Shown: positions 6,627 to 9,421 of the stretch, in pieces
Position numbering within the stretch: the first letter of the stretch is position 1
How the letters are laid out: the number at the start of each line of letters is the position of its first letter
Assembly: GCA_003157715.1 (NCBI GenBank)
Contig: PMKK01000072.1
Span: forward strand, 1-9,421
From: Actinomycetota bacterium
Lineage (GTDB): Bacteria; Actinomycetota; Thermoleophilia; UBA2241
Reading direction: 5' to 3'
Length of the DNA: 9,421 nt
Notes under the pieces: model-generated
The model's input: the letters and a program-made list of their open reading frames with translations, nothing else
Told to the model about the DNA's origin: nothing
The model's database searches: none
Program-made: the position numbers and the translations under genes

Positions 6627-8276
6627 ATGAAGGCCAAGCTCACGACCGTTCTCGCCGTCACGTTCGCCGCCGTCCTTGCGGCGGCCGCGTGCGCCGCCAC
6701 CGCGGGAGCGACGCAGATCGTCCCCAACTCGACAGGCGCCGTCACCACCGACAAGATCGTCGAGGCAAACCCCGATCTGTCGGGCACCGACCTGGTCTGG
6801 CAACAGAAGTCAGACAGCGGCTGGAACATCTACTACGACAGCTATGTGGCCGGCGTTCTCGCGGGGCCCGGCACCGCCATCTGCAGCGAGCCCGGCGACC
6901 AGATCAAGCCGCGAGTGAGCCAGAGCGACGGACATATCCTGGTCGTCTGGGAAGACCACCGCGCCGGCAACGCCGACATCTACGGCTACGACGTGACGAG
7001 CGCCACGACGTTCGCCGTCTGCACCAACGCCGCCCAGCAGGTCGCGCCGCGGATCTCCGGCAACTGGGTCGTCTGGTCAGACAAGCGCAGCGGCAACTGG
7101 GTCGTCTACGGCGCCCGGATCGACACGGCGACCGACACGGCGGGAGCGGCCGCGCCGATCTCGCCTGAGCCCGAGAGCCATCCCCGGCAGGCCGATCCCG
7201 AACAGACCCAGCCCGACGTGTCGGGCGACTTCGTGGTCTGGGTCGACAACCGGTACGGCGACGACGACATCCTGGGTTACGACGCCGCCGCCGACTACAC
7301 GTTCGACGTCTGCGCTGACGCCGGCGGCGCCGTCCAGGACCAGCCGGCCGTGTCCGGCGACACCGTGGTGTGGCGCGACGCTCGTAATGCCGAGACCTTG
7401 GGCACCGACATCTACGGCGCCGATCTGCTCACCGGCCACCAGTTCCCGGTCTGTCAGGCCGCGGGCGACCAGAGCTCGCCGGCCGTCGACCAGGATCTCG
7501 TCGTGTGGAGCGACGCGCGCTACGCGGCTCACAGCCTCGATGTGCGCGGGTACGACCTGACGCTGCAGCAGGCGTTCCCGGTGGCCGCGACGACGGCCTG
7601 GCAGGGTCAGCCGACTATCTCCGACTATCAGGTCGTCTGGACCGACGCGCGCAACGGCGGCATCAACGATCTGTGGGCGGCCGTGCTGACGCCCTGGAAC
7701 GCGAGCATAGCGATCGACGGTGGCGCGGCCTGGACGAGGTCGTCGACGGCTCGTCTTGCGTTGTTCGCACAGGGCAAGACGGGCGAGGTCACGCGCATGA
7801 CGCTGACAAACGTAGACCCGGGCGCCCCGGCGGGCACGGCCGAGCCGTACTCCCTGTCCAAGAGCCCCTGGTATCTGACGTCCGGTGACGGGCTCAAGAC
7901 CGTCTCGGTGACCTTCGCCGACCGCTCGGGCGCGTCGTCGCCGACGATGAAAGCCGCGATCACGGTCGACACGCACGGCCCGACGCTCAAGGTGCCGGCG
8001 ATCGCGTCGGTCGCCTCGGGCGCCGTCGCCTCGATCGCGTACCGCGTGAGCGACAACCTCGCGCCGCGGGCGACGGTCACCATCCGCCTGTTCGACCAGA
8101 AGGGCAACGTCGTCAGGATCTTCGCGGTCGGCCTGGTGGGCACCCGCAACGTCCTGCACCACTGGAAGTTCACCTGCAAACTCAAGGCGGGCTCCTACAA
8201 GGTGCGGATCGGGGCGGCCGATCTGGCCGGCAACCATCAGGTGAAGCTCGGCGCCGCGACCCTGACGGTCACGTAG
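6627..8276 (+). CDS. Secreted seven-bladed beta-propeller protein with C-terminal Ig-like domains
   Basis: 549 residues. GGAGGAG (6615-6621) lies 5 bases before the ATG. Residues 1-28 form a signal peptide (MKAKLTTVLAVTF, Ala-rich core, ATAGA cleavage region). Residues 45-354 hold seven repeats of about 45 residues centred on (V/L)VWxDxR...DIYGYD, with VW/LVW at about 57, 107, 149, 204, 248, 293 and 337. That is the TolB-like propeller pattern seen in exported surface proteins. Several blades also share a FxVC...GxQ segment whose cysteines are regularly placed. Residues 360-450 (ARLALFAQGKTGEVTRMTL ... DGLKTVSVTFAD) and 451-549 (AYRVSDNLAPRATVTIRLFD ... GSYKVRIGAADLAGN) resemble bacterial Ig-like and FlgD-type domains. 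No catalytic motif, sortase signal or TM anchor is visible. It is probably an extracellular binding protein of unknown ligand. It ends at a strong hairpin terminator. Confidence 0.93.
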   Translation: MKAKLTTVLAVTFAAVLAAAACAATAGATQIVPNSTGAVTTDKIVEANPDLSGTDLVWQQKSDSGWNIYYDSYVAGVLAGPGTAICSEPGDQIKPRVSQSDGHILVVWEDHRAGNADIYGYDVTSATTFAVCTNAAQQVAPRISGNWVVWSDKRSGNWVVYGARIDTATDTAGAAAPISPEPESHPRQADPEQTQPDVSGDFVVWVDNRYGDDDILGYDAAADYTFDVCADAGGAVQDQPAVSGDTVVWRDARNAETLGTDIYGADLLTGHQFPVCQAAGDQSSPAVDQDLVVWSDARYAAHSLDVRGYDLTLQQAFPVAATTAWQGQPTISDYQVVWTDARNGGINDLWAAVLTPWNASIAIDGGAAWTRSSTARLALFAQGKTGEVTRMTLTNVDPGAPAGTAEPYSLSKSPWYLTSGDGLKTVSVTFADRSGASSPTMKAAITVDTHGPTLKVPAIASVASGAVASIAYRVSDNLAPRATVTIRLFDQKGNVVRIFAVGLVGTRNVLHHWKFTCKLKAGSYKVRIGAADLAGNHQVKLGAATLTVT

Positions 8277-8304
8277 CACTCCTTCTGGCAGCCGCTCAAC
8301 ATGC

Positions 8305-8345
8305 GGACGGGGCGGGCGGCTAGCGCCGCTCGCCCCGTCCTCCTT
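8305..8345 (+). terminator. Intrinsic-type terminator after the beta-propeller gene
   Basis: A 16-bp stem is formed by 8305-8320 and 8325-8340 with one G-T wobble and a TAGC loop. It begins 28 bases after the stop codon. TCCTT (8341-8345) follows, a weak T-tract. Stem strength and position make termination likely. Confidence 0.75.
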
Positions 8346-8362
8346 GGCGCGACAGCCGCCTT

Positions 8363-8376
8363 GCGACGGCCGTCGC
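8363..8376. repeat. Perfect 14-bp palindrome
   Basis: GCGACGGCCGTCGC is its own reverse complement. It lies just beyond the terminator and could be an operator-like site, but no promoter is evident next to it. Confidence 0.5.
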
Positions 8377-8529
8377 GTGTGGCGTCGGTCCGGCCAGCCG
8401 GCGCTCACACCTTGGGGATCCAAGGGCCATGTCGCCCGAGCCGGTAGGGAGCCCGTTGGGGCATCCGGCGCGGCGGCATGGGCAAGCAGAGTCATCCCCG
8501 CTGACGCGAGGTGCCACACCGTTGGCCGT

Positions 8530-8640
8530 GGACGGCGGCGAACTGGGACGGCGGGCGGATGGCCGGCGGCTGAGGTGGACGGCGGAGAACTGGGACGGCG
8601 GCCGAAAGGGACGGCGGCGAAGTGGGACGGCGGGCGAGAC
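8530..8640. repeat. 16-bp minisatellite, seven units
   Basis: GGACGGCGG begins at 8530, 8546, 8577, 8593, 8609 and 8625, and a variant GGCCGGCGG begins at 8561. The period is 16 bp, with one 15-bp step. The consensus unit is GGACGGCGGCGAACTG; the second half of the unit varies. A 16-bp period is not a multiple of three, which argues against a coding origin. Confidence 0.9.
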
Positions 8641-8656
8641 CTAAGAGCGAGCCCTG

Positions 8657-8704
8657 AACAAGTACGGGGGCCGGTCCGCGAGTCTCCTCGCGCACCGGCC
8701 CCCG
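8657..8704 (-). terminator. Orphan terminator-like hairpin (minus orientation)
   Basis: CGGGGGCCGGT (8665-8675) pairs with ACCGGCCCCCG (8694-8704). After one C/C mismatch six more pairs form (8677-8682 with 8687-8692) around a TCTC loop. Read on the minus strand the stem is followed by TACTTGTT (8664-8657), a short T-rich tail. No minus-strand gene lies upstream of it within the window, so its transcript is unknown. Confidence 0.5.
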
Positions 8705-8870
8705 ACCGTCTCGCGGTCCGCCGGTCGATCAAACCGACGGCCCCCGCTTTTGCTCTGCGGTCCGACGAAAACCGACCGGTCCAGCCGGTCCGCCTCGCCG
8801 GCCCCCGCATCTTTCGCGGCCCGACGACGGCCTGCCGGTCCACCCGGCCCGCCTCATCGACCCCCGCGAA
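8696..8870. repeat. ~60-bp GC-rich degenerate tandem repeats
   Basis: Units beginning CGGCCCCCGC start at 8738 and 8799 and align along about 60 bp, sharing GCGG(T/C)CCGACGA, CCGGTCCA and CGGYCCGCCTC. A related start, CGACCCCCGC, lies at 8858, and a shortened first unit starts at 8696 inside the hairpin arm. The inner CCGGTCC/GGACCGG words allow further local folding. Confidence 0.7.
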
Positions 8871-8928
8871 GCGAGAAGCCTTTTCTCTTGTGCCAGTGTA
8901 GCCGATAGTGCGCGGTTTGCAGCCTGTT

Positions 8929-8995
8929 CGTACGTCTAGAGAGCGTTCCGTACGGACCTTGCCTCAGCAGATAAATAGCGCTAGCAACTACGTAG
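8929..8995. promoter_or_regulatory. Cluster of short palindromes in a less GC-rich patch
   Basis: Within 67 bases lie CGTACG (8929-8934), TCTAGA (8935-8940), TCCGTACGGA (8947-8956), TAGCGCTA (8976-8983) and CTACGTAG (8988-8995). The two CGTACG cores are 20 bp apart, about two helical turns. The patch is visibly richer in A and T than its surroundings. It could be an operator region for the cupin gene starting about 150 bp downstream. Confidence 0.4.
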
Positions 8996-9000
8996 AGACC

Positions 9001-9017
9001 CCTGCGGCGGCCGCAGG
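9001..9017. repeat. Short hairpin upstream of the cupin gene
   Basis: CCTGCGG, loop CGG, CCGCAGG. It directly follows the palindrome cluster and has no T-run. Confidence 0.45.
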
Positions 9018-9146
9018 CGCGCACGACCTGCGATAAGGTGGCGGCAGCGGAGCCCGTTCGGTCGCGCACCGGTGTGAGCGGCGCGGCTCAAGGCGGGGCC
9101 GCGATGACTCCGGGCTGCGGCTTGCTTTCGGCAAAGGAGGACGAGC

Positions 9147-9421
9147 ATGGCGGCACACTGCATCTCACACTGGGACGACTGCCCCCGCAGGCGGGCCGAC
9201 ATGGGGCCGATGGGCGGTGAATGGATCGACCTTGGAGTCGGTGCCGGGGCAACCAGGTCGGGGCTGCGCCGCGTGCGCATCGACGAGGGCAAGCGGGCCA
9301 CGCCGGCCCACGGGCACGCGGTCGAAGAGGAACTCGTCTACGTGCTCGACGGCGCCGGCCTAAGCTGGCAGGGCGGCGAGACGTTCGAGATCGGCCCGGG
9401 CGACTTCATCGTCCACCTGCC
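9147..9421 (+). CDS. Cupin-domain protein (3' end cut off)
   Basis: The frame is open from ATG at 9147 to the window edge, 91 full codons. AAAGGAGG (9133-9140) sits 6 bases before the ATG. The N-terminus MAAHCISHWDDCPRRR resembles, from memory, single-domain cupins annotated as uncharacterised in actinobacteria. Cupin motif 1 is present: PAHGHAVEEELVYVLDG gives metal ligands H55, H57 and E62, with G69 closing the motif. EIGPGDFIVHL (81-91) is the start of motif 2, and the final histidine ligand lies beyond the window. Such proteins bind a metal and act as small isomerases, oxygenases or sensors, so the reaction cannot be told. The upstream region with palindromes may regulate it. Confidence 0.88.
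   Translation, partial: MAAHCISHWDDCPRRRADMGPMGGEWIDLGVGAGATRSGLRRVRIDEGKRATPAHGHAVEEELVYVLDGAGLSWQGGETFEIGPGDFIVHL

Larger units (their letters stand above)
8277..9146. other. 870-bp gene-free region rich in repeats and palindromes
   Basis: No supported gene. The longest plus frame (8344-8901, 185 codons) has no ribosome binding site, is Arg/Gly-rich and runs straight through the minisatellite. The minus frames are equally low complexity. Contents in order: terminator, perfect palindrome GCGACGGCCGTCGC (8363-8376), small inverted repeat CCTTGG/CCAAGG (8410-8425), 16-bp minisatellite (8530-8640), large hairpin (8665-8704), ~60-bp repeats (8738-8870), a less GC-rich patch with palindromes (about 8885-9000) and a short hairpin (9001-9017). 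TAAGGT at 9034-9039 is a weak candidate -10 for the cupin gene. Confidence 0.7.

Noticed and set aside
4977..6803. 608-codon open frame on the minus strand opposite the FAD dehydrogenase
   Set aside because: High GC makes long antisense frames common. The product is Arg/Gly-rich without domains, while the plus strand encodes a clear flavoprotein with intact motifs.
7077..8843. 588-codon open frame on the minus strand opposite the beta-propeller gene
   Set aside because: It mirrors codon phase of the real gene and extends through the terminator and minisatellite. No domain and no ribosome binding site.
8530..8870. CRISPR or integron-type array
   Set aside because: The 16-bp units have no spacers and the ~60-bp units are degenerate along their whole length. 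No cas or integrase gene is seen.
8344..8901. 185-codon plus-strand frame in the gene-free region
   Set aside because: No ribosome binding site, low-complexity Arg/Gly/Ala content, and it runs through a 16-bp repeat whose period is not a multiple of three.

Overview
The window is high-GC DNA with actinobacterial-looking gene content: a PF13796-type sensor-domain protein, a NarL/LiaR-type two-component pair, proteins with Pro-rich tails, and a secreted beta-propeller with Ig-like domains. Strong GGAGG-type ribosome binding sites precede most genes. The class is not provable from sequence alone. A deep-branching Actinomycetota such as Thermoleophilia/Gaiellales or a relative is my best guess. 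Six genes are clear. Two of them are cut by the window edges.

Left half (1-4726) lies on the minus strand and reads right to left. A six-TM histidine kinase (4726-3455) is followed by its response regulator (3393-2713). A 22-codon mini-ORF overlaps the ends of both. After a 286-bp gap holding a 22/23-bp tandem repeat come a stand-alone 'putative sensor' membrane protein with a long Pro/Gln/Tyr-rich tail (2426-1038) and, overlapping it by ATGA, a bactofilin-like beta-helix membrane protein with a Pro-rich tail (1041 to the left edge). The set resembles an envelope-sensing module: two-component control beside two membrane proteins that may be its targets or accessory sensors.

The divergent intergenic region (4727-5135) has a -10-like TACAAT for the kinase and TAGAAT for the rightward gene. 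Between them lie a REP-like motif, a perfect 14-bp-arm inverted repeat and a strongly C-rich stretch able to form G-quadruplexes on the minus strand.

Right half lies on the plus strand. A DadA/DAO-family FAD amino-acid dehydrogenase (5136-6440) ends inside a 22-bp tandem repeat that places TGA in all three frames. A secreted seven-bladed beta-propeller protein with C-terminal Ig-like domains (6627-8276) follows, ending at a strong hairpin terminator. An 870-bp gene-free stretch (8277-9146) carries a palindrome, a 16-bp minisatellite of seven units, an orphan minus-strand terminator-like hairpin, ~60-bp GC-rich repeats and a cluster of palindromes in a less GC-rich patch. The window closes with the 5' part of a cupin gene (9147 onward).

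I see no CRISPR array, tRNA, rRNA, transposase or phage gene. The most unusual signals are the two short tandem repeats whose first copy supplies a gene's stop codon, and the structured 8.3-9.1 kb intergenic region.
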